Below are positions 23,921 to 32,117 of a DNA stretch of 47,379 nt, one piece after another (within the stretch, counting starts at the first letter, position 1; every line of letters begins with the position of its first letter). This DNA comes from Bordetella parapertussis (lineage in GTDB: Bacteria > Pseudomonadota > Gammaproteobacteria > Burkholderiales > SG8-41), in NCBI GenBank assembly GCA_945901405.1, contig CAMDLH010000025.1, positions 1 through 47,379 of the forward strand. The letters are read 5' to 3'. The position numbers and the translations under genes were made by a program. The notes beneath the pieces were generated by a model. It searched no databases. It had not been told where the DNA came from and worked only from the letters and a program-made list of their open reading frames with translations.

Positions 23921-23946
23921 AAAACGGCGGTCAAAGCCGCCGTTTT
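23921..23946. terminator. Bidirectional intrinsic terminator
   Basis: AAAACGGCGG, a 6-nt loop, then CCGCCGTTTT: ten-base perfect arms with A- and T-runs at the outer ends, so it can end transcription from both sides. It sits between the end of the eight-gene plus-strand operon and the convergent DHDPS-like gene. Confidence 0.85.
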
Positions 23947-23963
23947 ATGACCTGCAAAAGAAA

Positions 23964-24971
23964 CTACGCCGCCCGCTTCTGCGGCGCAGCCGCGGCCAGC
24001 CCCGCCTTGGCCTTGGCAATCAACCCGGTAGCCTCAAGATCAGCCTTCATCAGCTTCTTGTCCGCCTCGGTCATTTCCGCGCACGGTGCGCGCACCGGGC
24101 CGCCGACCATACCGACGAGTTCCATCCAGTATTTCTGTTCGGCGATGGCCATGCGGGTGCTGCTGCCGTAGCCGGGAATCCAGCGTGAGATCACGGTGCG
24201 CAGCGGTTCGATGCTCTTGCAGATTTCGACGGCCTTGTTCATGTCGCCTTTTTGCGCGGCGTGGGTGTAGTCGAGCACCGGCAGATAGCCCGGCACTTGA
24301 TACAGATGTGGGCAGTAGTTTAGCAGCCAGTGATCGCCGCACACCGCCACGTTGTAGAGCCATGGCGCTTCGTCGGCTACGCTGACTTCGATCTGGGTGC
24401 CGACCTTGTCGCGCAGCATGGTGGCGCCGGCCATGCCGGACACGCCTTGCTTGTAGCCGCAGATGTTGGGGATGGTGGCGAGGCGCTGCGCCAGCTTGGG
24501 CGACAGCGGATGACCCTGATTGGTGTTGAACAAACAGATGCCGATATCGACGCGGTCGGCAACGAACTTGTAGTAGTCGTACACCGCATCGTCGCCGCGC
24601 GCGGCCATGTAGGGTGTGAGGATGATGACGAAATCAATGCCGATATCCTGCGCGTGCTTGGCGAGCCTGGCGGCTTCGAGCGGGTTTTGGTGATGGCAGC
24701 CGGCGATCAGCGGCACGCGGCCCTTGTTCACGTCAACGTTGATCTCGGCCACGCGCATGCGCTCTTCGTTGGTCATCGCCCAGAATTCGCCGACGTTGCC
24801 CACGCAATAATGGCCGTCGATTTTCAGATGCGTGATTGAGTGCTCAAGATTGGATGCGATGCCTTTTTCATCGAGCTTTTCGGCGTCGAGAAAGCTCGTC
24901 GGCAGCGCGGTCCACACGCCGCGCAGCATTTCCTTGGCGGCTTCCTTGGCTTCGTTACGTTTGTATTTCAT
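23964..24971 (-). CDS. Dihydrodipicolinate synthase family aldolase
   Basis: A 335-residue class I aldolase of the DapA/N-acetylneuraminate lyase family. Schiff-base Lys174 in NICGYKQG, catalytic-type Tyr121 in ILTPYMAA, and the loop CVGNVGEFWAMTNEER in place of the usual GTTGE region. It starts at ATG 24971 after GGAGACCCGC. The family cleaves or forms pyruvate-type adducts; DapA itself is unlikely because the GTTGE loop differs and the neighbours are catabolic. Retro-aldol cleavage or decarboxylation-dehydration of a keto-acid is a reasonable guess. The C-terminus is Ala/Lys-rich. A receptor gene on the same strand lies upstream (136 bp gap). Confidence 0.88.
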   Translation of the reverse strand: MKYKRNEAKEAAKEMLRGVWTALPTSFLDAEKLDEKGIASNLEHSITHLKIDGHYCVGNVGEFWAMTNEERMRVAEINVDVNKGRVPLIAGCHHQNPLEAARLAKHAQDIGIDFVIILTPYMAARGDDAVYDYYKFVADRVDIGICLFNTNQGHPLSPKLAQRLATIPNICGYKQGVSGMAGATMLRDKVGTQIEVSVADEAPWLYNVAVCGDHWLLNYCPHLYQVPGYLPVLDYTHAAQKGDMNKAVEICKSIEPLRTVISRWIPGYGSSTRMAIAEQKYWMELVGMVGGPVRAPCAEMTEADKKLMKADLEATGLIAKAKAGLAAAAPQKRAA

Positions 24972-25074
24972 GCGGGTCTCCGGTTTGTTGATGGCTGATG
25001 TTCAATAGGGTCGGGCGAGAATAACAAATTGAGCGATGCGCAACCAGTGCGCCTATCGCCTATGTGGAATCACT

Positions 25075-25107
25075 GTAAGTATTTGTTTTTAAAGGTATTT
25101 TTAAAAT
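25075..25107 (+). repeat. AT-rich dispersed motif, copy 4
   Basis: GTAAGTATTTGTTTTTAAAG followed by GTATTTTTAAAAT. It ends exactly at the stop codon of the minus-strand receptor gene (25108), in the gap before the aldolase gene. Confidence 0.55.
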
Positions 25108-26079
25108 CTATTCAACCTTGATGTTGGCGCCGCGAATCACCACGCCCCATTTCTGTATTTCAGACTTGATGTATGCGGCGAATTCCTCCGGCGTCGATGG
25201 CGTGGGCACGGTGCCTTCGTTGAGCATGCGGTCGCTGACATCCTTGCTGTTGATCGCGGCAACGATCTCGCGCGACAACTGTTGCACGATGGCGGCGGGC
25301 ATTTTCGCCGGCCCCAGCATGCCGCCCCAGGCGTAGGCTTCATAACCCGGCAGGCCTGATTCCGCGACGGTTGGAAACTCCGGCAGCGAAGGCATGCGCT
25401 TGGCGTTGCCCACGCCCAGCGCACGCAGCCGCCCGGCGCGGATGTACGGCAGCGCGGTGGGGATGCTGCTGTAGGTGAGATGCGCTTCGCCGGACAACAC
25501 CGCGATCACCGATGGCGCGGTGCCTTTGTACGGAATGCCGGTGGTGTTGACCTTGCCCACGGCGTTCAACAACGCGCCGGCGATGTGGCCGGTGTTGCCG
25601 ATGCCCGGATGCGAATAGGTGATTTCGCCGGGCTTCGACTTTGCGAGCGCGATCAGTTCGCGCACGTTTTTCACCGGCAGCGACGGATGCGCCACCAGCA
25701 TCAGCGGAAAGTTGATCATGTTCGCAATCGGCGTGAAATCACGCAGCGTGTCGTAAGGCAGCTTGGAATACATGTGCGGGTTGCACGCCAGCGGCCCGGC
25801 GGATACCGCCGCGATGGTGTAACCGTCGGGTGCCGCCGCCATCAGCGCTTGCAGGCCGACGATGCCATTGGCGCCCGAGCGGTTGTCCACCGCCACCTGC
25901 TGGCCGATACGCTCGGAGAGTTTCTGGCCGACCACGCGCCCGACAAAATCCACGCCGCCGCCGGGCGGGAATGGCACGATCAGGCGTATCGATTTGTTGG
26001 GGTAGGCTTGGGCCTGTACAAGCGTGGGCGCAAGTGAAGTCAGTGCCGCGGCGGCAATAAAGGTCAACGTTAAACGCAT
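25108..26079 (-). CDS. Tripartite tricarboxylate transporter substrate-binding protein (TctC/Bug)
   Basis: A 323-residue TctC/Bug receptor starting at ATG 26079 after GAGAGGAA. Signal peptide MRLTLTFIAAAALTSLAPTL, cleavage near VQAQAYP. Motifs: IRLIVPFPPGGGVDFVGR, VDNRSGANGIVGLQ, APDGYTIAAVSAGPL, IPYKGTAPSVIAVLSGE, FPTVAESGLPGYEAYAWGG. It is a close paralogue of the receptor at 34869-35834: both share NGIVGLQALM, VYSKLPYDTLRDFT-like text and LGVGNAKR. It is divergent from the isopropylmalate-dehydrogenase-like gene, 99 bp away, and may be transcribed with the aldolase downstream. Confidence 0.93.
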   Translation of the reverse strand: MRLTLTFIAAAALTSLAPTLVQAQAYPNKSIRLIVPFPPGGGVDFVGRVVGQKLSERIGQQVAVDNRSGANGIVGLQALMAAAPDGYTIAAVSAGPLACNPHMYSKLPYDTLRDFTPIANMINFPLMLVAHPSLPVKNVRELIALAKSKPGEITYSHPGIGNTGHIAGALLNAVGKVNTTGIPYKGTAPSVIAVLSGEAHLTYSSIPTALPYIRAGRLRALGVGNAKRMPSLPEFPTVAESGLPGYEAYAWGGMLGPAKMPAAIVQQLSREIVAAINSKDVSDRMLNEGTVPTPSTPEEFAAYIKSEIQKWGVVIRGANIKVE

Positions 26080-26178
26080 GGTACGTTCCTCTCACGGAAT
26101 ATGTTTTAACAAGTTTGCCGCAATTCGCGCGCTTGTCAACTTGATATACTGCGCCTCTGATCACGAGGGAGAAACACA

Positions 26179-27234
26179 GTGCTGAAAATCGGAATTCTGC
26201 TGGGCGACGACATCGGCCTTGAAGTCGTGCCCGAAGCGGTGAAGGTGATGAAAGCCGCCGCCGCGAAAACGGGGCTGGCCATCGAATGGAGCGATCACGC
26301 CATCGGCAAGCGCGGGCACGAGCTGCATGGGCACACGTTCCCGCAGCAAACGCAAAAGGAACTCGAAAAGGTCGACGGCTGGTTGTGCGGCCCCATCGGC
26401 CACAACGCCTATCCGCGCAACGATCCGACGTGGATCATGCCGCCGGTGAGGAAACGCTTCGAGCTTTACGCCAATATCAAGCCAGTGAAGTCGTATCCGA
26501 ATATTCCGTCGGTGCACAAGAATGTCGATATCGTGTTCCTGCGCGAAGTGACCGAAGGCATGCAGTCGTCCGACACCGTGGTCGCGGGCGCGGGTGAGTT
26601 TCGCCCCAACGACGAAATCTCCATCGGCTCGCGCGTGGTTACGCGCAAAGGGGCGAACCGCGTCGCGCGTTCGGCATTCGAAATCGCGCGCACGCGCACG
26701 AAAAAACTCGTCACCTCCGTGCACAAAGAGCCGACCTATCGCCTGGTGTGCGGCATGTTCGCCGAAGAGTGCCGCAAGGTGGCGAAAGAATTCCCCGATG
26801 TGAAATTCAACGAAGTGCTGGTCGATGGTTTCGCGATGAAAGTCACCATGAACCCCAATCAATTCGATGTGGTCGTCACCACCAATCAATTCGGCGACAT
26901 CTTGACCGATCTGGGCGCTGGCATCGTCGGCGGCTTGGGCCTCGCCCCAGGGCTGGTGTGCGGCGAAACACAGGCGATGGCGCAGGCCACCCACGGCTCC
27001 GCCCCCGACATCGCGGGCAAGAACATCGCCAACCCCTACGCTCTGATCATGTCGGGCCAGATGCTGCTCGAATGGCTGGGCCGCAAACGCGGCGACGCAA
27101 AGGCGGTGGAGGCAGCGGCATTGATCGACCGTGCAATGGAAAAAGTGATCGCCGAGCAAAAGCAACTCACGCCGGATTTGGGTGGCAAGGCCAGCACCAC
27201 GCAGATGGGCGACGCGGTGGTAGCCGCAATGTAG
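26179..27234 (+). CDS. Isocitrate/isopropylmalate dehydrogenase family protein
   Basis: A 351-residue decarboxylating 2-hydroxyacid dehydrogenase family member. GTG 26179 follows GAGGGAGAAACACA. Family marks: LLGDDIGLEVVPEAVKVMKA (usual GDGIG read as GDDIG), VDIVFLREVTEGMQ, VTTNQFGDILTDLGAGIVGG with the metal-binding aspartates, and HGSAPDIAGKNIANP in the cofactor region. LeuB, tartrate dehydrogenase and homoisocitrate dehydrogenase are alternatives; the neighbours favour catabolism of a hydroxy-dicarboxylate. The TAG stop belongs to a palindromic repeat (27231-27263). Confidence 0.88.
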   Translation: MLKIGILLGDDIGLEVVPEAVKVMKAAAAKTGLAIEWSDHAIGKRGHELHGHTFPQQTQKELEKVDGWLCGPIGHNAYPRNDPTWIMPPVRKRFELYANIKPVKSYPNIPSVHKNVDIVFLREVTEGMQSSDTVVAGAGEFRPNDEISIGSRVVTRKGANRVARSAFEIARTRTKKLVTSVHKEPTYRLVCGMFAEECRKVAKEFPDVKFNEVLVDGFAMKVTMNPNQFDVVVTTNQFGDILTDLGAGIVGGLGLAPGLVCGETQAMAQATHGSAPDIAGKNIANPYALIMSGQMLLEWLGRKRGDAKAVEAAALIDRAMEKVIAEQKQLTPDLGGKASTTQMGDAVVAAM

Positions 27235-27263
27235 GGCGCAATCGAAGCGAAGCGCATTGCGCC
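27231..27263 (+). repeat. 33-bp palindromic repeat, copy A
   Basis: Begins GTAGGGCGCAATCGAAGCGA. Its own ends GGCGCAAT and ATTGCGCC are inverted. An inverted copy with two differences is at 27811-27843, on the other side of the small CMD-family gene. The stop codon TAG (27232-27234) of the upstream gene is part of the repeat. Confidence 0.85.
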
Positions 27264-27320
27264 GTTCAAAGACGGCACAACCACAAAAATCACACTTGTA
27301 TTGCGCAACAAAACACCACC

Positions 27321-27737
27321 ATGAAAAGATCCATAACCAGCGACCCGCTATTCAAAAAAGGCGAGCGCGTGCGCAAATCCGTGCTGGGCGCCGCGCATGT
27401 CAACAGGCGCATCGCCGCTGCCAACCGCTACACCGAGGCGTTCGAGGAATTCAACATCAAGGCCGCGTGGGGGCTGGTGTGGTCGCGCCCCGGACTGTCG
27501 CGGCGCATGCGCAGCGTGATGAATCTGGGCATGTTGATCGCGCTGGCGCAACCCGAAGAATTGCGCCTGCACATCCGCGCGGCGCAACGCAACGGCGTCA
27601 CACGCAGCGAAATCGCCGAGGCGATATTGCACAGCGCGGTGTATTGCGGCATCCCGCGCGCGACAGCGGCGCGGCGCATCATGCTGGATGTTTTTGCAGC
27701 TATGGACGCAGAGAAAAAGCCGCGCACCAAAAAGTAG
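27321..27737 (+). CDS. Carboxymuconolactone decarboxylase family protein
   Basis: A 138-residue all-helical protein of the CMD/AhpD superfamily, PcaC-like. ATG 27321 is the start; the RBS is poor. Recognisable text: AANRYTEAFEEFNIKAAWGLVWSRP-type helix, RSVMNLGMLIALAQPEELRL and EIAEAILHSAVYCGIPRATA, the last corresponding to the PcaC HxAxYxGxP region. No CxxC is present, so it is not an AhpD-type peroxidase. It may decarboxylate or isomerise a lactone. It is flanked by inverted copies of a 33-bp repeat, and its TAG stop is part of another repeat. Confidence 0.82.
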   Translation: MKRSITSDPLFKKGERVRKSVLGAAHVNRRIAAANRYTEAFEEFNIKAAWGLVWSRPGLSRRMRSVMNLGMLIALAQPEELRLHIRAAQRNGVTRSEIAEAILHSAVYCGIPRATAARRIMLDVFAAMDAEKKPRTKK

Positions 27738-27755
27738 GGCGGGAGATATCCTGCC
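27734..27755. repeat. Short hairpin repeat at a stop codon
   Basis: GTAGGGCGGGAGATATCCTG then CC: stem GGCGGGA/TCCTGCC with a GT pair. TAG (27735-27737) ends the CMD-family gene. Related to the element at 23773. Confidence 0.65.
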
Positions 27756-27810
27756 TTTGGGCCGTGCCGACGAGGGGTGACGTTGCTATTGTGGTGTAGT
27801 GACACCATAC

Positions 27811-27843
27811 GGCGCAATGTGCTGCGCTTCGATTGCGCCCTAC
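27811..27843 (-). repeat. 33-bp palindromic repeat, copy B
   Basis: On the minus strand it begins GTAGGGCGCAATCGAAGCGC. It differs from copy A (27231) at two of 33 positions and has opposite orientation. It ends three bases from the stop codon of the VOC gene at 27847. Confidence 0.85.
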
Positions 27844-27846
27844 AAC

Positions 27847-28401
27847 TTACCGTACTGCTGCGGCAATTTTTTTCGTGATATCCGCGCGCCATTCCTCCAC
27901 CGGTCTGAATCCCGGCGTGTCGCGGCAATGTTTTTCGATGCCGGCCCATAACTGATCGTCGGGTTGTTCGATATCCACCACCAGGCGGTGCGGTTGCGGC
28001 ACGTACCACGGTGTGTCGATCAACAACTCGACGCGATTGCCTTCGGGGTCGAGAAAATACACCGACAACGCGTTGCCATGCGTCACCGGGCCGAGCATTT
28101 TCTGGATCGGTTCTTTTTGCACGGCGTGATACATCTCGCGCAGCGTGGCGAGGCTGTCGACGCGAAATGAAATCTGCTGGACGATGCTGAAGCTTAAGTC
28201 GGTGGGGCGGCCGGTGGCGAACACCAGTTGATGATGTTCGCTCGGGTTGCGCGTCATGAACACGATGGAGCCGTTGTGCTCGCGGTCGCCGCGATCCGAC
28301 ACCACGAACTTCAACACGCGTGTGTAAAAATCGACCATCTTGTTCATGTCGGTGACGAGATAACCGACGTGACTCAGTGCGAGGGAAAATCCGTTTGCCA
28401 T
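27847..28401 (-). CDS. Glyoxalase / extradiol-dioxygenase-like (VOC) protein
   Basis: A 184-residue VOC-fold protein. Start ATG 28401 after AAGGAAACCACC. The first half-module reads LSHVGYLVTDMNKMVDFYTR with His11-type metal ligand; the second contains FRVDSLATLREMYHAVQ and YFLDPEGNRVELLIDTPWYV with the metal-ligand Glu. EHHQLVFATG supplies another candidate His. It matches the class annotated as biphenyl-2,3-diol dioxygenase-like or glyoxalase proteins, which bind a divalent metal; the reaction is unknown. Divergent from the receptor gene at 28471. Confidence 0.85.
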   Translation of the reverse strand: MANGFSLALSHVGYLVTDMNKMVDFYTRVLKFVVSDRGDREHNGSIVFMTRNPSEHHQLVFATGRPTDLSFSIVQQISFRVDSLATLREMYHAVQKEPIQKMLGPVTHGNALSVYFLDPEGNRVELLIDTPWYVPQPHRLVVDIEQPDDQLWAGIEKHCRDTPGFRPVEEWRADITKKIAAAVR

Positions 28402-28411
28402 GGTGGTTTCC

Positions 28412-28440
28412 TTGGGTGCTGGGGACGAGGAATGTATGAT
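28412..28440 (+). promoter_or_regulatory. Sigma70-type promoter for the 28471 receptor
   Basis: TTGGGT (28412-28417), exactly 17 bp, then TATGAT (28435-28440), 30 bp before ATG 28471, in the gap between divergent genes. Good spacing and a near-consensus -10. Confidence 0.5.
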
Positions 28441-28470
28441 ACCGCCAGTTGCGATTTCGTGGGATAAGGC

Positions 28471-29451
28471 ATGACATTAATAGCATGTGTAATAGTTGCG
28501 ATCGTGGCCGCATGGCCCGCCGCCGCCGGTGCGCAGAGTGCCGCCGAGCAGGCGCTGCGCGCGCGGCCGATCCGCATCATCGTCGCCTCGGGGCCGGGCG
28601 GCGGCACGGACATCACGGGCCGTTACGTCGCGCGCACCATGTCCGACCAGATGCGCCACACGGTAGTGGTGGAAAACCGCCCCGGCGCGGGCTCGACCAC
28701 GGGCACGGAATACGGCGCGAAATCCACGCCCGATGGCCACACGCTGCTGGTGTCCAGCGGCAGCTCGATGGTGATGAACGGGTTGCTCTACAAAAACCTG
28801 CCTTACGATTCGCTGCGTGATTCTGTCGCGGTGGGGTTCATCGCCGCGTATCCGTTCCTGCTGATTGCGCGCGCTGATTTGCCGGCGGGCAATCTCGCGG
28901 AGTTGCAGAAGTACGCGAAGGAGCGTCCCGGCAAACTGACCTACGGCTCGGCGGGCGTGGGCTCGGTGCAGCACGTGTGGGGCACGATACTGTTTCGCAG
29001 CATGGGGCTTGATCTGCTGCACGTGCCGTACAAAGGCGGCGCGTTTGCCGCGCAGGAGCTGATGGGCGGGCGCATCGACTTGATGTTCGACAACATGACC
29101 GCAGCGCGCCGCTACGTCGAAACCGGCCGCGCGAAGGGGCTGGTGGTATCGCCCGTCGCGCGCTCGAAAGAAATGCCCAACGTGCCCACGGTCAACGAAT
29201 CTGGCGTGGTGAAATTTGAAGGCGAAAGCGGGATGGGCATGTTCGCACCGGCAGCGACGCCGCGCGCGACGGTGGATGCGCTGCGCGCGATTTTCGTCAA
29301 TGTAGCGCGCGACGCGGATTTCATTGTGCGCATCGAAGCCGGCGGCGGGCGCGTGATGAACATTGCACCGCAGCAGCAGCAACAGTTCCTGAAAAGCGAA
29401 ATCGAGCGCTGGAGCACACAGATCAAACGCTATGATGTGAGAGCGGAGTAG
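28471..29451 (+). CDS. Tripartite tricarboxylate transporter substrate-binding protein (TctC/Bug)
   Basis: A 326-residue TctC/Bug receptor. Signal peptide MTLIACVIVAIVAAWPAAAG with cleavage near AGAQS. Motifs: IRIIVASGPGGGTDITGR, VVVENRPGAGSTTGTE, TPDGHTLLVSSGSSM, VPYKGGAFAAQELMGGRIDL, MPNVPTVNESGVVKFEGE. ATG 28471 lies just after GATAAGG. It carries a Gln-rich stretch (APQQQQQFL) near the C-terminus. It is the last gene before the accessory island and is divergent from the VOC gene, which may act on the same compound. Confidence 0.92.
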   Translation: MTLIACVIVAIVAAWPAAAGAQSAAEQALRARPIRIIVASGPGGGTDITGRYVARTMSDQMRHTVVVENRPGAGSTTGTEYGAKSTPDGHTLLVSSGSSMVMNGLLYKNLPYDSLRDSVAVGFIAAYPFLLIARADLPAGNLAELQKYAKERPGKLTYGSAGVGSVQHVWGTILFRSMGLDLLHVPYKGGAFAAQELMGGRIDLMFDNMTAARRYVETGRAKGLVVSPVARSKEMPNVPTVNESGVVKFEGESGMGMFAPAATPRATVDALRAIFVNVARDADFIVRIEAGGGRVMNIAPQQQQQFLKSEIERWSTQIKRYDVRAE

Positions 29452-29467
29452 GGTGCTTGAAGGCCGC

Positions 29468-29498
29468 AATAAGTTATTGTTTTTAAACATAAATTAAT
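29468..29498 (+). repeat. AT-rich dispersed motif, copy 5
   Basis: AATAAGTTATTGTTTTTAAA followed by CATAAATTAAT, immediately after the receptor gene and at the left edge of the accessory island. Confidence 0.55.
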
Positions 29499-29632
29499 CG
29501 AGCTATGAATGAAATCAGAATCAAAAGCATTTAAGGTGGGCAGCCTCGCTTTCTGACAAGATCGCCCCGTATGGATTGCCACGATTGCGGACGGGATGGC
29601 CCAGCGCAGAGTAGCTGGAGTAACATAAGTTT

Positions 29633-30784
29633 ATGCTTTCGCCCGGCACAGCCTATCTGCTTGCCTATCTACCCGCGCACCGGCTCGCGCACGCTGCCCG
29701 CAAGGATCTGCTAGAGCGCAATGCGGCGACGACCGATCCCAAGCTCAAGCAAGCGATAGAGTTTTCGCGCCACGCGCTCAAGGTCGAGGACTCGAGCGTC
29801 GCGGAAACGGACCGGCGGGTTTCGCAGTTGGCCGCCCAAAACGGACTCACCAGTCCAGATGCAACCAAGGCCAAACTTACAACGGCACTGCTACACGCCG
29901 CATGGAAGGCCGGCGAGACCGCAGGCCGCGTCTTGATCGCCGTAAAGATGGCGGTGCAGATCGCGCACCTGCGCAACGCCGCTCCTGAAAACGCCGAGCT
30001 TCGGGCACAGGCGGAGCAACAAGCCAAAGACCTCAAGGCGGGCGCAGCGCAACTGACAGAGGATCTCAACGCGACCGGTCTTCCGCTGGTGATGGATCTC
30101 GCCGACAATGTTGCCGACCAGATCAGCCTGACGAGAAACTTGACGCCCACGACGCCGGGCGGCTATCGCGAACTGAACATGCTGGTCCGCGACATCGACA
30201 AGTTCATCGAGCTCAAGGTCGAAGCGCTCGATACGCCGCCACCTCCACCAGGCTCGCCGCCGACTGCAAGCGAATGGAATGCGCGCCTCCGGTCGTTCGG
30301 CGCACGCGACGTCAAGGTCACCGCGGGTGTTCCGGCGGAGGTCACGATCGATGCGCAAGCGCTGCTTGCCCGCGGCAAGGACTTGCTTGCCGCCGCGCCG
30401 GTTCGGCGTCTGAAGGTGCGCAATGCGAAAGGTCGCGTCGCCGACGTCGTGCGCTCGCCGTTGCTCGCCGCCGTCGAAGCGCTCGATCTCGATGAGCAAG
30501 GCGTCACCGACGAGGACATCATCGCGCTCGCCGCCTCTCCACATGCTTCGCGCCTGACACAGCTCGACGCGCGCTTCAACGTGCTCACGGAGCGCGGCAT
30601 TGAAGCGCTTGCCGCGTCGCCGCACCTAAAAGAGCTCGAGGTCGTGAACCTCGAACCGAACCAGCTCGACCCGGTCGATCGCATCGAGTATTACAACGAG
30701 ACGAACACGCACTATGTGCCGACCGAAGCGGGCAAGGCGCTCGAGGCCAAGTACGGGCGGCTACGCTGGCTGCATCGGCGCTAG
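29633..30784 (+). CDS. Unknown protein with C-terminal leucine-rich-repeat-like region
   Basis: 383 residues, no assigned function. Residues 1-195 are predicted helical and Ala/Leu-rich, with a hydrophobic patch at TAGRVLIAVKMAVQIAH. A Pro-rich linker (TPPPPPGSPP, 201-210) follows. Residues 250-345 have short leucine-rich units of the kind seen in bacterial repeat-companion proteins: LLAAAPVRRLKVRNAKG, SPLLAAVEALDLDEQGVTDE, LAASPHASRLTQLDARFN, ERGIEALAASPHLKELEV. Such units are common in myxobacteria and planctomycetes (from memory of those proteins). No signal peptide. Its TAG shares the CTAG with the stop of the convergent gene. Likely protein-protein contacts; role unknown. Confidence 0.75.
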   Translation: MLSPGTAYLLAYLPAHRLAHAARKDLLERNAATTDPKLKQAIEFSRHALKVEDSSVAETDRRVSQLAAQNGLTSPDATKAKLTTALLHAAWKAGETAGRVLIAVKMAVQIAHLRNAAPENAELRAQAEQQAKDLKAGAAQLTEDLNATGLPLVMDLADNVADQISLTRNLTPTTPGGYRELNMLVRDIDKFIELKVEALDTPPPPPGSPPTASEWNARLRSFGARDVKVTAGVPAEVTIDAQALLARGKDLLAAAPVRRLKVRNAKGRVADVVRSPLLAAVEALDLDEQGVTDEDIIALAASPHASRLTQLDARFNVLTERGIEALAASPHLKELEVVNLEPNQLDPVDRIEYYNETNTHYVPTEAGKALEAKYGRLRWLHRR

Positions 30785-31575
30785 CCGAGCTTGAGCCAGA
30801 CCACGAGGTCTGTGCCCCCTTGGTCGAACACGGCCTCCACACCACGTGCGCCCTCAACGCCAAGCCCACCCGCGAGCATACCCATGCGCACCGCCGCGTT
30901 ACGCGCCAGGTCTTCATCGACGCTCGCCTTCGCCAGATCGATCGCGCGATCGAAGTCCGCGGGCCCGAACCGTAGCGCGATGCGCGGGACCAGCCCGGCC
31001 GCCGTGCATTCCGTCGTGACGCTCACGTCGGAGCCAGCCCCTCCATCATCGAATGCGCGGCGCCAATCACCGGGCATGCCGAGCCGCGACGCGACGTTCG
31101 TCAACTCCGCGCCGAGCGTTGCGTGGCCGGCGGCGCTACGCTGCAAGAAACTGATGGTGATCGTGCCGCGCTGCGCGCCGACGTAACGCGTGCGGTTCTT
31201 GATTACTCCATTCGTACCGACGAGTGACTCGATGACAGAGAGCCACTCGAGGCGGGTTGCCTCGGGTCCTACCTCATCGACCGCGGCGCGTGCTAATGTC
31301 GGGCCGCCGATGACGATGCCTACGGTGACCGGCTCGCCCTCGCGGCCAGACACGAGCAGCATCGAGCGCTCCGGCAGCGCCACACCCGGCGCGACAATCG
31401 CGATTGCGTCCGCGTCCGCCGGCACGAGCATCTGGACGCGACCGCTGAGCGTGCCAACGCCGAGGAACACGTTGGCGAGGCCGACGGCCTGCGCGACCGC
31501 TACCAGCGGTTCGGTAGCGATCCCGCGCTCATCAAGAACGCGGATGAAGCGGGCAAGATGTTCTTCGATACTCAT
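30781..31575 (-). CDS. Unknown protein sharing a ~220-residue domain with the 32624 gene
   Basis: 264 residues, no assigned function. Residues 45-264 align end to end with residues 300-522 of the product of 32624-34192: LVPADADAIAIVAPGVAL against LLPTRPDVLAHLAPGLSL; EWLSVIESLVGTNGVI against KWLETVTAMHGFGNGR; LTNVASRLGMP against LDQIACRVGVP; DVSVTTECTAAG against AVVVTTACMKTG; similar ends (VVWLKLG, VSVLVTLR). No signal peptide or membrane segment. Start ATG 31575. It is convergent with the LRR-like gene and may follow the lipoprotein gene on the same strand. Confidence 0.75.
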   Translation of the reverse strand: MSIEEHLARFIRVLDERGIATEPLVAVAQAVGLANVFLGVGTLSGRVQMLVPADADAIAIVAPGVALPERSMLLVSGREGEPVTVGIVIGGPTLARAAVDEVGPEATRLEWLSVIESLVGTNGVIKNRTRYVGAQRGTITISFLQRSAAGHATLGAELTNVASRLGMPGDWRRAFDDGGAGSDVSVTTECTAAGLVPRIALRFGPADFDRAIDLAKASVDEDLARNAAVRMGMLAGGLGVEGARGVEAVFDQGGTDLVVWLKLG

Positions 31576-31634
31576 GTACGGAAAAAATACAAGAAAATCA
31601 CTGCTGTTCCGCGTGCGTTCGACTCGTCCAACCG

Positions 31635-32006
31635 CTAAGGTTGCAGTTGATAGCGCACATCGTCCAGGTAGTAAAACGTACCTGGACCGCGATTGGCAAT
31701 CTGACCGCCCAAGCGCTGGATTTGCGCGTCGATTTGCGCTTGTGTCACAACGGAACGTCTGAGTATCCCGGTGACTATCACTTGCCGGCCTCTGTAATCC
31801 TCCAGTTGCGGGAGATCCACTCCAAGAAGCTGCGGTACCTTGCTGCGCGTGACCTCGCCTGCCAGTTCAACACGCTTGCCCACGAAATAGGGGTATTCCG
31901 CAGGCGATGTTACACGAACAACAGACGGTGGCTGCGTCATGTGATGGCATCCGGAAAGCGCAATCATGAAGAATAGTAAAGCTGCAATGTATCGCATTGT
32001 CTGCAT
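31635..32006 (-). CDS. Small lipoprotein, possible OB-fold
   Basis: A 123-residue predicted lipoprotein. Signal peptide MRYIAALLFFMIALSGC with lipobox LSGC; Cys20 would be lipidated and the protein anchored in the outer or inner membrane. The mature part has VGKRVELAGEVTRSKVPQLL and GRQVIVTGILRRS, which looks like a small beta-barrel of OB type, and ends TFYYLDDVRYQLQP. The frame stays open far upstream, but that part is antisense to the 32118 gene; ATG 32006 (or 32024) is the realistic start. Function unknown. Confidence 0.7.
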   Translation of the reverse strand: MQTMRYIAALLFFMIALSGCHHMTQPPSVVRVTSPAEYPYFVGKRVELAGEVTRSKVPQLLGVDLPQLEDYRGRQVIVTGILRRSVVTQAQIDAQIQRLGGQIANRGPGTFYYLDDVRYQLQP

Positions 32007-32117
32007 CGATGAATGATCCGACATCAGGGTTAGCAATGCAATCAACTCCCCGTACTGGATTATTCTTGCGCAAAGCCCAGGTAAATGACGTGATAGTGTA
32101 GTGTTTTCATTGCAAAG

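Noticed and set aside
26161..27165. 334-codon open frame antisense to the isopropylmalate-dehydrogenase-like gene
   Set aside because: No family resemblance and full overlap with a well-supported gene.
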